From contig JANCRA010000060.1 of the NCBI GenBank assembly GCA_024362935.1, forward strand, positions 3,259,501-3,323,500: a stretch of DNA of 64,000 bases, given 5' to 3'. Shown piece after piece: positions 46,274 through 56,671 of the stretch. Made by a program: the position numbers and the translations under genes. Each line of letters starts with the position of its first letter. Within the stretch, counting starts at the first letter, position 1. The notes beneath the pieces were generated by a model. That model was not told the origin of the DNA and made no database searches. It was given only the letters and a program-made list of their open reading frames with translations. Source of the stretch: Setophaga petechia (lineage: Eukaryota > Chordata > Aves > Passeriformes > Parulidae).

Positions 46274-46914
46274 TGTCACCATCACATTTTCTGAAAAATC
46301 CTTTCACCAAGATTTCTCTCTTGGGAAACTGAGAAGCCTGGGAGAAAAATGAAAATTATAATTACCTGATCTGCTTCTCCTGTGTTTTGCTGCTTTGGAA
46401 TGTGGTTTGGACATTGTTTACCAGCTGGTCATTGTTTGATTGGTTTCATGTGAATTGTTTTAACTTAATGGCCAATCACAGCCAGCTCTGTCAGGACTCT
46501 GGAGAGCCATGAGTTTTCCATTATTATCTTTTAACCTTCTGTAAGTATCCTTTCTCTATTCTTTAGTATAGTTTTAGTATAGCATAATATATAATATAAT
46601 ATAATATAATATAATATAATATAATATAATATAATATAATATAATATAATATAATATAATATAATATAATATAATATAATATAATATAATATAATATAAT
46701 ATAATATAATATAATATGAATCCTTCTAATTATATAATATTATATAATATGATATATAATATGATATATAATATAATATAATGTAATATAATATAATATA
46801 ATATAATATAATATAATATAATATAATATAATATAATATATAAATATCCTTCTAAGAACATGAAGTCAGATTCATCATTTCCTTCCTGCCACGGAGGACC
46901 CCAAAAATACCCCA
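46274..46914 (+). mobile_element. Family A LTR with long ATAAT expansion
   Basis: It starts TGTCACCATCACATTTTCTG and keeps TTGCTGCTTTGGAATGTGGT, GGCCAATCACAGCCAGC, and the end block AAGAACATGAAGTCAGATTC. About 250 bp of ATAAT and variants (46583-46842) are inserted at the site just after TAGTATAGTTTTAGTATAG. The LTR is thereby about 640 bp, against about 400 for unexpanded copies. The right edge is approximate. Confidence 0.86.
46583..46842 (+). repeat. (ATAAT)n array inside a family A LTR
   Basis: Two ATAAT arrays (about 46583-46716 and 46768-46842) are separated by TGAATCCTTCTAATTATATA and GATATATAAT-type variants. The separator resembles the LTR's own CCTTCTAA end block, which suggests slippage or partial duplication of the LTR tail. 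Confidence 0.93.
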
Positions 46915-47496
46915 CTCCCCCAGCTTGGGTGTCCCTGGCCAGCAGGAAACAGGAGAGCAGCCTCACCCTTGCCTGTGCTCAGCCAGGAGAGCCGAACCCC
47001 CCGAGGCAGAGGCATATGCAAATGTCTGGGTTTAACAGCACTGCCGTGCTGGGAAGTCCTCATTTGTGACAACAATTTCCATGGCAACAGACGGAGCTGG
47101 CTGCCGGGGTCCCCTTGGAGGAGCAGGGGAAGCACAGGGGGATGAGGAGGAGCAGCTCTCGGGGTTTGTGTCAGCAGGGCCAGGCTCCTGCAGGGCAGAG
47201 CTCCCGAGGAAGGGGAATTCTGCTGGAATCCAGAGCAGAGGATGCAGTGATGGGCTCAGGCTGGGGATAAGGACACGCAGACTCTGCCCAAAGCTCCTCT
47301 CCCCAGCTTGGGATGCCCTGCACAGCGCGGGGCTGCTCTCCCTGCAGCAAGGGACACCTTATGGGGGAGAGGAGCACTTTTACCCTGTGGCAGGGATGGA
47401 TGGGGTGCAGCCATTCCCACAGCCCTGCAGGTGGTGGCTCTGGCCCCATGTCACCTCCCTGGCCTGTTTGTGTCCCCTGAAGGCAGCAGCCAGCAG
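46915..47496. other. Unannotated sequence
   Basis: No recognised feature before the minisatellite. Confidence 0.35.
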
Positions 47497-48205
47497 CACT
47501 GACCGGGGCACTGACCAGGGACACTGACCAGGGACACTGACCAGGGACACTGACCAGGGACACTGACCAGGGACACTGACCAGGGACACTGACCGGGACA
47601 CTGACCGGGGCACTGACCAGGGGCACTGACCAAGGGCACTGACCAGGGACACTGACCAGGGACACTGACCAGGGACATTGACCAGGGGCACTGACCAGGG
47701 GCACTGACCAAGGGCACTGACCAAGGGCACTGACCAAGGGCACTGACCAGGGGCACTGACCAAGGGCACTGACCAGGGACATTGACCAGGGGCACTGACC
47801 AGGGGCACTGACCAGGGGCACTGACCAAGGGCACTGACCAAGGGCACTGACCAGGGACACTGACCAGGGACATTGACCAAGGGCACTGACCAGGGGCACT
47901 GACCAGGGGCACTGACCAAGGGCACTGACCAGGGACACTGACCAGGGGCACTGACCAGCCCTGACCAAGGGCACTGACCAGGGGCACTGACCAAGGGCAC
48001 TGACCAGGGGCACTGACCAGGGGCACTGACCAGCCCTGACCAAGGGCACTGACCAGGGGCACTGACCAGGGACACTGACCAAGGGCACTGACCAGGGACA
48101 CTGACCAGGGACACTGACCAAGGGCACTGACCAAGGGCACTGACCAGGGGCACTGACCAGCCCTGACCAAGGGCACTGACCAGGGGCACTGACCAGCCCT
48201 GACCA
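47497..48205 (+). repeat. 13-bp minisatellite, CACTGACCAGGGG
   Basis: About fifty units of CACTGACCAGGGA, CACTGACCAGGGG or CACTGACCAAGGG follow one another, with occasional 11-bp CCCTGACCAAG variants that increase toward the right end. Thirteen is not a multiple of three, so all three minus-strand frames read the same 13-residue repeat in turn, with no stops. That produces three overlapping frames of 261-318 aa, which are not genes. The variant types are interspersed, as in a mutating VNTR. Confidence 0.97.
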
Positions 48206-48545
48206 GCTGTGACCAGCCCTGACCAGCTCTAACCAACCCTGACCAGTAGCCCTGACCCCTGACCAGCTCTAACCAGCCCTGACCAGCTCTAACCAGCCCT
48301 GACCAGCAGCCCTGACCCCTGACCAGCTCTAACCAGCCCTGACCAGCTCTAACCAGCCCTGACCAGCAGCCCTGACCAGCCCTGACCAGCTCTAACCAGC
48401 CCTGACCAGCAGCCCTGACCCCTGACCAGCTCTAACCAGCCCTGACCAGCTCTAACCAGCCCTGACCAGCAGCCCTGACCAGCCCTGACCAGCTCTAACC
48501 AGCCCTGACCAGCAGCCCTGACCCCTGACCAGCAGCCTGAGCCAG
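48190..48545 (+). repeat. Second minisatellite, CCAGCCCTGACCAGCTCTAA
   Basis: Directly after the 13-bp array, units of about 20 bp (CCAGCCCTGACCAGCTCTAA) alternate with longer ones containing CAGCAGCCCTGACCCCTGAC. Groups recur about every 60-75 bp, giving a higher-order pattern. GACCAG is common to both arrays, so the second probably derives from the 11-bp variants of the first. Confidence 0.93.
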
Positions 48546-49254
48546 GCTCAGCCCCAGACCAAGCCACCATCAGACCCTGCCTTTCAAGCCTCAGTCACCT
48601 GCAGAGAAGCAGAGCTTTGTGTGACAGCCACAGCTCTGTGACACCACAGGCACACTGCAGAGGCTGTTTTTCCTAAGAACAGCCCATTTTCCAGGCAGCC
48701 TGGCATGATTCTGCAGCTCATTCCCACACCCAGTTTCCAATCAGTACAAATAATATGCACCAAGCATCACAGAGCCATCAGCTGCTGCCCCAGGGGCAGG
48801 AACAGAGCCTGCTCAGAGAGAGCTGGGGCAGCCAAGGACTGTGTTTTAGGCAACAGCAAGTTTATCTGGCTAATGTGTTCTGCTTCTTGAAAATTCTGTT
48901 ATTTTCCCTGAGACATTACAGTAAGTGGCCTGGTAGCCCCTTGGGATTCCATCCAATAAATCACATCACAGCCATTTAACCCCAGAGGTGGCACCTGGGG
49001 CTGGCACATCTCACTTTTGGGTGTCCACAGGCCTTGATGCAGAGAGCCTTGCAAAGCCAAAGCAGATTTTTCCTCCCTGCCTACCCAGCTCCCTATTTAG
49101 TTGTTTTTATTGTCCAAATCAGAGGCTACTGCAATAACAGCTTCAAAGACTGGAAGCCCCAAGGGCAGAGAACATCCAGCACCACAGAAATCTTGAGTAG
49201 CTTTAGTATTAATTGATTAAACACTTCACCCAGCAACACCAAACACCCCCATCC
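48546..49254. other. Unannotated sequence
   Basis: No feature recognised. Confidence 0.35.
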
Positions 49255-49690
49255 CTGAAATTCAAGCCTCATAAAGGCCTCGGTGCTGCTTGTGAGTGAC
49301 AAATAGGTTGAGGAGCTTTTCTTGCACAGATTCCCTGAAGCCCTGGGGGCTTTAATTGTTGAAAGCAACATCACTGTGAGAATTGGAGCTATTTCTTTGA
49401 CTAGTATCAGTAAAGGATGCCCCAACAAGGTTTTAGGATGTCAGTGTGGGTTCAGATATTTATCAAGAATTCCTGCATGTATTCAGTTTTGTTCTTGCTA
49501 CAGAACCATCCATTTGCTAGAACCAGCACCTTACTGTTTGTGCCTCCTACCCTGTTACTCCTAAAATTTCAGGGTGGCAGGAAAAAAAATAAAAAAAAAA
49601 AAAAACAAAAAACTTAACAAAAAAAAAAAAACCCAAACAAATAAACAAACAAAAAAACCCCAAACAAAACACCCCTCCAAACCAATCCCC
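49255..49690 (+). repeat. Third copy of the 290-bp unit with A/C-rich tail
   Basis: It matches the tandem pair at 44.7-45.3 kb from CCTCATAAAGGCCT through TCCTACCCTGTTACTCCTAA and GGGTGGCAGG. The A-rich tail here is over 100 bp (49580-49690) against about 25 bp at 45.3 kb. Both tails are followed by ACCCCTCCAAACC. The match beyond the tail indicates duplication of a DNA segment with later tail growth, not separate retroposition. Confidence 0.9.
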
Positions 49691-51475
49691 AAAAACCCTA
49701 AGTGCAAGGAAAGCTTCCTTACAAAGCTCACACATATAGAGGCACTCATTTATCCAGGTTAAACCACACTGCTCCCAATCTCTAGCCAATATCCCAAGCA
49801 AAAACCACCTCTCCCCTCACCCCAGCACCCTCACAAGAATTTTGGGAGCCAACCCTTTATTCCCCAGGAGGGTAAACACTCAGCTTCCTGCCTGATTTGC
49901 TGAATTGGGTATTTTCTCCCCCTTCATGCAAACGAGCAGTTAATTATTTACCAGCCTGTCTGTAATGCTCTAGTTTACATGCTGGAATTTACATGATTTA
50001 TTAAACAAAATAGCATTTAAAAAGGAATCCTGTCATAGACATGTCATCCTTAAAGGAGACCGAGCAGTTTTTCCTGGAGAAGGAGGTAAATTGAGGAATT
50101 GCAGCCCATGCAGCCATTTCCAGCCTGAAGGAGCTCCCTCCTCCTGCCATCCCCAGCTGGGGCTGAAGCCTCAGCAGCTGCCCAGCCCTGGGGAGGATGT
50201 TGGTGAGGCAGAGGGAACTGCATCCTGAGAAAGATTACATCACTCATGAATGATGGAAAGACAGAATTCCTAAAGAATTGTCCTAAAAATCGGGAAGGTC
50301 AGCTTGAACTCTGTGGTCTCAGTGGTCCTGGGAGCACTAAAGTGAGAAATTAAAGGGTTGTTTAACCCTTGCAAGGGGATTTCTTCTCTTTTAAGCCAAG
50401 TCTGTTCATTCTTCTGCCGTGAAAATCTGATTTGGTCTGAGAAAACCATCCATAGTGGTTGTGGTGGATCATTTGGCTGAAAAGCTTTGCAAATGTAGAA
50501 AAAATGTCATTTTCCTATTTAGAATCTTTTTTTATGCTGTAAAACAATATCCCATTTAGGAGGAAACTGCTGCTGCCTATTCCTGAGCATTATTCATTCC
50601 AGAAACAGGCTGTAATGCTGTAGAGCCTGACTAATTCCTGACTGGGAATTGCTCTGTGCTTCTCAGAGCTGGACCTTCTGAACACTCAGCCAGAGCCTCC
50701 AGCAATTAGCTGAGCTCCTCTCCCTTAAGTGCAAATAAACCCTGATGCATTTAAGGATGAGTCAAAATGATTGAAACTGAACTTCAAATAATAAACATAT
50801 CCATCATTGTCCCTTCTCAGATCACACCTGTATCAATCACAACCTCTGCAGCCACCACAGCTCCTCCACTGCTTCAAGTACCAGTGTCCTTGCACTTGGC
50901 ACGGGCATCCTGCAATCCCTAACTCATCTTTTGTCAGCCAAAATGCCTCCTAATTTCCTATTTTTGACAAGCAGGGATGATCCATCACTGCTAAAACAAT
51001 AGGTTCATTTGTTATTGCAGGAAATGATACAACTGAATAGAAGTTACATTGCAAAAATCTGTAAATAAGAGGGATTTGGCTGTAAAGTGCAAGTTAGAGG
51101 TATTCAAATAGAAACAAAGTGAACTTTTGGGCAGTGGCAGTGCTTAAATCACTAAGCCAGGTTAGTGAGAGATGGATGTGGAGCCTTTTGAACTGAGGTG
51201 CAGTGCCCTTTTCAAACACTCAGCTCTGCTGCCAGTCCCTGGCTTTGATGTAGAAATCCTGGCATGAACTTTGGGTTATCAGGAAGATCAGGCTCGATAA
51301 TCAGAATGGGCCATTCTGGCCTGAAGATCCCTGACAAGCTGGAGCAGAGAGTGTGAGGATGAATTTTTCAGCACTGACACTGTTGTGTCTCTACTTTTGC
51401 AGAGCTGAGCTGTGGAAAGGCTCAACAGCAGCAGAGTCAGCACAGCAGAGTCTGGGGAAAATGCTCAGCAAGATA
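49691..51475. other. Unannotated unique sequence
   Basis: AT-leaning unique DNA. No repeat family or exon can be supported. Confidence 0.4.
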
Positions 51476-51480
51476 CTGGG

Positions 51481-52175
51481 TGGATTGGTTTGAACAGCCA
51501 GGTGTCTGCTGAGGAAGGCAGGAGCCTCCCTTGAAATGGAAAATTAAAACCCCCTCCCTCTGAATTATTATAATTTTGAAATTAAAGGCCTCTCAGGCAA
51601 AGATATGGGAATAGGAATAACAGTTCTTTATTAGAGAAATTAAAAATACAAATGCAATAGTAGAAAAAAGAAAACAAACCACTGCCAGAGTGAGAGCAGG
51701 CCCTGTCCCCTGTGTGTCAGGGGGGTGTCCCAGCCCCATCCCAGGGGGGCTCAGCCCTCCTGCAGTGCCAGCTGTGGTTCTGCTGGAGCAGGGATCCTGC
51801 ACAAGGGGGGAGTTTTCCTCTGCAGCTCCAGGGCTGCTGCAGATGGGCCTGGGCTCCCTCTGGCCATGCAGGGCAGCAGAAAGCTGCTCCTCTGGCAATG
51901 CAGGGGGCAAAGGCTGCTGTGCTGTGCCAGGCTCAGCTTGGATCCAGGTAGGAATGCTTGGCTCCTGCCCTGGGCGCAGCATCTCCCCATGGGATGGGGG
52001 AATGGGATCAGCCCTGCAGGGACACTCAGTGCCCATGGACAGCAGAGATCTCCTGCAGGGAGGATTGGCTGTGGCAGAGATCAAGAAAACTGCCCATGGA
52101 CAGCAGAGAACTGCCCCAGCTCTGACACATGGGGACAGAACACACAGCCCCAGCCACATCTTCCAACCCAGCACA
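51481..52175 (-). mobile_element. Solo LTR, family B, with perfect 5-bp TSD
   Basis: The 695-bp element runs from TGGATTGGTTTG to CCAACCCAGCACA. CTGGG flanks it at 51476-51480 and 52176-52180. The minus strand carries CTAATAAAGAAC. It is near-identical to the copies at 19.4, 21.8 and 41.7 kb. Confidence 0.93.
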
Positions 52176-52180
52176 CTGGG

Positions 52181-52880
52181 GAATGTTGCCTCCCATCCGT
52201 GGGGGTGTGACCCACACGGTGGAGTGGGTGATTCTGACCCACAGGTTACAGCAGAGGTGTGCTCCCTCCTCTCCTGCTGCCTTGAGTTCCTTGGGGTCCT
52301 GGGCAGGCTGGAATGAGTGGAACTCATGTGGCTGCAGGTTTTTCTGAGCCCCCAGCCTGGGGGCTGCACACCATGAGCCTGGTTTTGTGTTTTCCTCTCC
52401 TCTTGCAGCACAGCAGGAAGAGGTGTGCATAATCACAGGTAAGAACATCCATCCAGTGAGACCCTGCCTGCCCAGGTCCGGAGATAAAGCTGTGCCTAAA
52501 CCTCCTTTCAGCTGAGCCCAGGTAGAGCTGGGCCCAAGGGCTGCTGCAGGTAAGACAGAGAGAGTGCAGGATGGGATGTGGGAAAGACAAACTGCCCTGG
52601 CATGAATCCCCCCTGGTTTGTGGCCTGGATTGCTGCTGCCTGCCCCATTCCCTGTTTAATGAATGCTCTCTAAACAAAAGGATGAGCAAATCATTATCAG
52701 ATGAGGCAAAAAGAAAAATATCCCAAGACACATCTACCCCCTGCCTGTGAGGCTGGAGTTGCAAGTTTTGGTTACCAGGAACACAGCAGCAGGATGAATT
52801 TCCACCTGGACTCTGTGTGCCTCAGCTGTGACCAAGATGTATCATCTCCACAACAAAATGGGAGTCTGGCACCTGAAAAT
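52181..52880. other. Unannotated sequence
   Basis: No feature recognised. Confidence 0.35.
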
Positions 52881-53112
52881 GGGGAAATTTAGGTTGGATA
52901 TTGGGAAGTAATTTTTTACTGTGAGGGTGGGCAGGCCCTGGCACAGGTGCCCAGAGCAGCTGTGGCTGCCCCTGGATCCCTGGCAGTGCCCAAGGCCAGG
53001 CTGGACAGGGCTGGGAGCAGCCTGGGACAGTGGGAGGTGTCCCTGCCATGGCAGGGGTGGCACTTGGATGGGCTGTAAGGTCCTTTCCAACCCAAACCAT
53101 TCCATGATTCTG
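52881..53112 (+). mobile_element. CR1: CR1 LINE 3' end
   Basis: It has GGTTGGATATTGGGAAGTAA, GGGTGGGCAGGCCCTGGCAC, GTGCCCAAGGCCAGGCTGGA, GGTGTCCCTGCCATGGCAGG and a terminal TTCCAACCCAAACCATTCCA. It is one of the best-preserved copies here. Confidence 0.93.
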
Positions 53113-53703
53113 TGAATGGTGGCTCAGCACCCTGGAAATGATCTGCAACCAGCAAACACTCTGCAGACTCACTGGGAGCTCATCCACCAACTCCAGTGGG
53201 CACTGGATTGCATTTGTAGGGTTTTAACTCAGGTGAATCCTGCAATATCCTTTGGGATGCCCTGTGGGCTGTCAGCAGTGCTCAGGAGGAGCTCTGGGGG
53301 CTCCAGCTCTCCCTGCTGACCCAGAGATGGGAAAGCTGAGGAGCTCCTGGCTCATTCCTCATGCTCTGAGCAGCACTGCCCATGGTTTGCTCATTTTGTG
53401 AGCATGTTTATCCTACTCCCTGTGGGGAGTCAAAGGATCCCTCTCAGACAGGTTTTATATGGGTTTTGCCTGTCAGACCCTGCCTGCAGCATCCTGGAAG
53501 GAAAATTCTCAGCAAGGATGAAAGTGCCACCTGGAACAAGGAGCCTGGAGAGGCCAGCAGTCCTCAGGACACAGGGCCAGGCATGTGGCTTTGTGAGCAG
53601 CCTGTCTAGAACATGTGTTCCCCTGGGACTGAGTAAACCAAGGCTGTCCTCTGCTCTCTGCATCCCACTGGAGCAGCTCTGGGATGAATTTTTCACTCCC
53701 AGA
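53113..53703. other. Unannotated sequence
   Basis: No feature recognised. Confidence 0.3.
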
Positions 53704-53867
53704 CACTCCCAACCCCCGGGACTGCCTGAGGCTGCCAGGCCTTTCCAGCTGGGTCACAATGGTGAGACAAGGGGATCCTGTCCTGAGGAACACCCTGGAG
53801 CTCAGCATGCTCCCCCACGGGGCCATGGAGAAATGGGATGGGCAAGGGACACTTCAGAGCACCCACT
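53704..53867 (+). repeat. 164-bp direct repeat, copy 1
   Basis: It matches 57483-57646 over 164 bp with no gaps and about a dozen mismatches by eye. It includes CTGCCAGGCCTTTCCAGCTG, GGTCACAATGGTGAGACAAG and AAATGGGATGGGCAAGGGAC. Flanking sequence does not match. I do not recognise the family. Confidence 0.9.
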
Positions 53868-54440
53868 TCAGAGACAGCACTGAGCTGCCAGAGGGAGAGA
53901 GAAAAGAGAGAAGTTGCTTTGGACTCCAGCTTCTAACTCTGTCTTTGGAGCCGAGTTCTTCCACGTCTGCAAACTTGGCTCGATTTACACAGGGCATCCT
54001 GATTCTCCCTCTCATCTGCTTCAAACATGGGATTAGGCAAAACATCCAAAATCGAGGACAACCACCAAAAGCCCCCTTGGCCACTGAATAAACAAAGCCA
54101 GGCCTCCAGAGGGTGAAATCAATTCCTGTTAGTATTCTGTGCCATGCAACAGGAGCAATTCCACTTAGCTCTGCCTTAAATGCCACTGTGTGTCACCCTG
54201 TGCAGAAAGTGATAGTTCCATTTTCAGCACATTGATCTCCCATGAAATCAATGGCTTGGAGCAGGTTCACCTGTCCAGGGCTGGGAGCAGACTCAGCTCC
54301 CCAGTCCCTGCAGGGTGGGGGCTGGAAATGTCACTGCAGCAGCAGGAGCTCCTGTTGTGCTGCTCACACCAGAGGCAGCTGTGGAATCCTCAGAATTTCT
54401 CCCCCTCAGGGAAATCCCCAGGGCCCTGCCTTGGAAGATA
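53868..54440. other. Unannotated sequence
   Basis: No feature recognised. Confidence 0.3.
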
Positions 54441-54445
54441 ATATA

Positions 54446-55406
54446 TGTTCTGGTTTGAAAGCAAAACCAGTGAGAGACACCAAGGCAGAAATACAATTTA
54501 TTATGAAAAGGGGAAAAAACTCAAAACCATGCAATAATACAAAAGAAAAAACAGACAGAGTTTGGTTACAATTATATACAATAATACAAAAGAAAAACCA
54601 GACTGGACAGAGTCAGAATACAACCTGACATCCTGTTGGTCAGTGTCGCAGACATCCTTTGTGAAAAATCCTTTCTGTAGGATTTTTCCTGCTAGAGCTG
54701 AGAAGCTCAGTAACAAATGTAAACAATTATTATCTGCTGCTGTGGAATGCAACAGGTCCACCCGTGGTTGGTCCCCTGTAGATGTTTGGATTTACTGACC
54801 ACTCACGGTGGAGCTGCTCTCGCTCTCTGCCGAGACACAGACCTTGGTTATTCTTTCTTTCCTCTCTATTCTTAGCATAGCCAGCATCTGAAGAAGCTCC
54901 TTTCCTTTCTATCTCTATGTAGTATAGTTATAATGCTGTATATATATCATAATATAATAAATCAAGCCTTCTGATCATGGAATCAAGATCCTGACTTTTC
55001 CATCCTCTACAAACCCCTGTGACCACCGACAACAGTCAGGGTGGTGGTACCAGTCTGAATGGAATGGTCTTGTTGAAGTGGTGATCACATAGAAATGATC
55101 TGGTAGCTCTTGTCCTCTGGAAGCCAGCAGGTAACGGCAGTTGTTCCTCTGGGAATCCAGTATAAAGACTGACTGCTCTGTCCCAACCCCCAGATTATAT
55201 CCAGGTAGGAATGCTTGGCTCCTCCCCCTGGGTGGAGCATCTCACAATGGGCTGATACCTTTCTGTGAGTCATGCAGTGGGTCCATTGACAGAAATGGCT
55301 TCTGGAGGGAGTTATCTCTGAGTCAGTGCTGGGCCCATTAACAGGAGATAAGGGAAAAACCCCAATGCCCCTCCTGGTTTCAGCAGCTCTTGAGGATGGG
55401 AATAGA
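54446..55406 (-). mobile_element. Old LTR related to family B, interrupted by a younger LTR
   Basis: It starts TGTTCTGGTTTGAAAGC on the plus strand and resumes at 55040 with GGTGGTGGTACCAGTCTG. It shares ATCCAGGTAGGAATGCTTGG with family B and runs to GGAATAGA. ATATA flanks it at 54441-54445 and 55407-55411. Without the family A insertion and its duplicated target it would be about 565 bp. Minus-strand sense is supported by the CATAATAAATTG signal near 54497-54508. Confidence 0.82.
54644..55034 (+). mobile_element. Solo LTR, family A, nested inside an older LTR
   Basis: The 391-bp element runs from TGTCGCAGACATCC to CCGACAACA. GTCAG flanks it at 54639-54643 and 55035-55039. It is near-identical to the 12.1-kb copy, including CAACAGGTCCACCCGTGGTT, but has a shorter TA tract. 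It lies in the opposite orientation to the LTR it interrupts. Confidence 0.93.
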
Positions 55407-55419
55407 ATATATCTTTATA

Positions 55420-55744
55420 TTGTAACCTAGGACATGTACCATGCAGTTTTCCCCACCTAGGCTAAAGAGGGGGCTCAGCCCATGGTGCTCTGCAGCCCTG
55501 CTGCCAATCCACATCAGACTGGGTCCCCCATGGGCCAGCTGCCCCTGCCCACCCCAATTATTCATCCCTCATTGCCCCTGTAAGGGCTGCCCTTTGCCCA
55601 CCCTGTGCCCTCAGGTCATTGGTCACCAACCCCACACTTCAGTCGGTGCAGACCCCATGGTTTAGTCTTTGTCCCTGATCCCTTCAGCACACTTTGGAAT
55701 AAACCTTTGCTGGAATGCATCATACAGAGACTCCTCCTGTCTTT
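55420..55744 (+). mobile_element. Probable LTR fragment, plus, interrupted on its right
   Basis: It begins near TGTAACCTAGGACATG and includes GGTCATTGGTCACC and CTTTGGAATAAACCTTTGCT (AATAAA at 55702-55707), an order seen near the 3' end of LTRs. The minus LTR at 55745 appears to have inserted just after GAGACTCCTCCTGTCTTT. The remainder may continue from 56401 (CCTCTGCTGAGCTACCTGTG). No second copy is present. Confidence 0.5.
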
Positions 55745-56396
55745 TGTGAAAAATGCCAATCACTTGTTTTAAAATTTTAAAATTTTAATAGTAATAAAAT
55801 GGTTATATAAATAGTAATAAAAATTAGAGCAAAAATAATTTGGACAATCAGAGTTAGGGCAATAGAGAACAATAAAAAGCAAAGAAATACAAACTGTCTG
55901 GATCCTTCCTGGGCAATTAAGCCCCGAAAGCAGCTTACACCTGCTAACAAAGGATTAACCCTTAAAAGCAATAGCCTGTTGCATATTCATACATCTCATA
56001 TATGATGCAAAAAATTCTCTTCAAATAATGGGTGTTCTCTCACCCTTTGGTTATTTTCAACTCCCCTCCTTCATCTTGTTGGCTCCTCAAAGTCTGGAAG
56101 GAGGTGCAAAGAGTTTGGTCTTTCCCAATAAGGAGGCAATAATTCTCCTCTTAGGGATTTTGGTGTCTTGTTGCTGTTGTAACTGTGCAAAGAATTTCTT
56201 GATTATCTTATCCATTCCTTGAGCTAGTTATAAAATTTTCTTACATAGTTTCTATTTTATATTATGCCATAGCCTAAAAACTTTATTTACCACACTACTT
56301 AAAAGAGATTAATACAGCATAACTTTCCAACATAACACATATAGTATTCATTTTAATATTTGCTAAGAGCCAATCACATAAAATGCATTTTTCACA
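55745..56396 (-). mobile_element. Solo LTR with 12-bp terminal inverted repeat and 4-bp TSD
   Basis: The 652-bp element starts TGTGAAAAATGC and ends GCATTTTTCACA, a perfect 12-bp inverted repeat. CTTT flanks it at 55741-55744 and 56397-56400. A GGGTTAATCC...TTAGCAGGTGTAAG stretch and AT-rich ends are typical. Sense strand is probably minus, where GGTAAATAAAG occurs. A 4-bp duplication suits a gammaretrovirus-like (ERV1) integrase, by inference. Confidence 0.9.
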
Positions 56397-56400
56397 CTTT

Positions 56401-56671
56401 CCTCTGCTGAGCTACCTGTGGTGTGTGTATGTATGGACCTGAAACGGCTGCTCTGGTGGCCTTACTCTGAGTGGCTTCTGAAGGAGACACTTTGAAGAAG
56501 GCTGCAGCATTTCTACCACCCTGCCATGCAGCAGCAGCATCCCCAGCTGAGGGAAAAAATGGGGGGGGTTTCACTCCCTTCCTTCAGGAGCTGGTTCCTG
56601 CAGGAGCAGCCAGAGGTCGTGTCTGGCAGGAGGTCACACATGGCAAAGGAATCTGCTCCTGAGTTCCACTA
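56401..56671. other. Unannotated, possibly the rest of the interrupted LTR
   Basis: The first 40-60 bases may belong to the plus LTR interrupted at 55745. The rest is unannotated. Confidence 0.35.

Noticed and set aside
47171..48236. Three overlapping minus-strand frames of 261-318 aa
   Set aside because: They are produced by a 13-bp repeat with no stop codon on that strand. There is no independent sign of coding.
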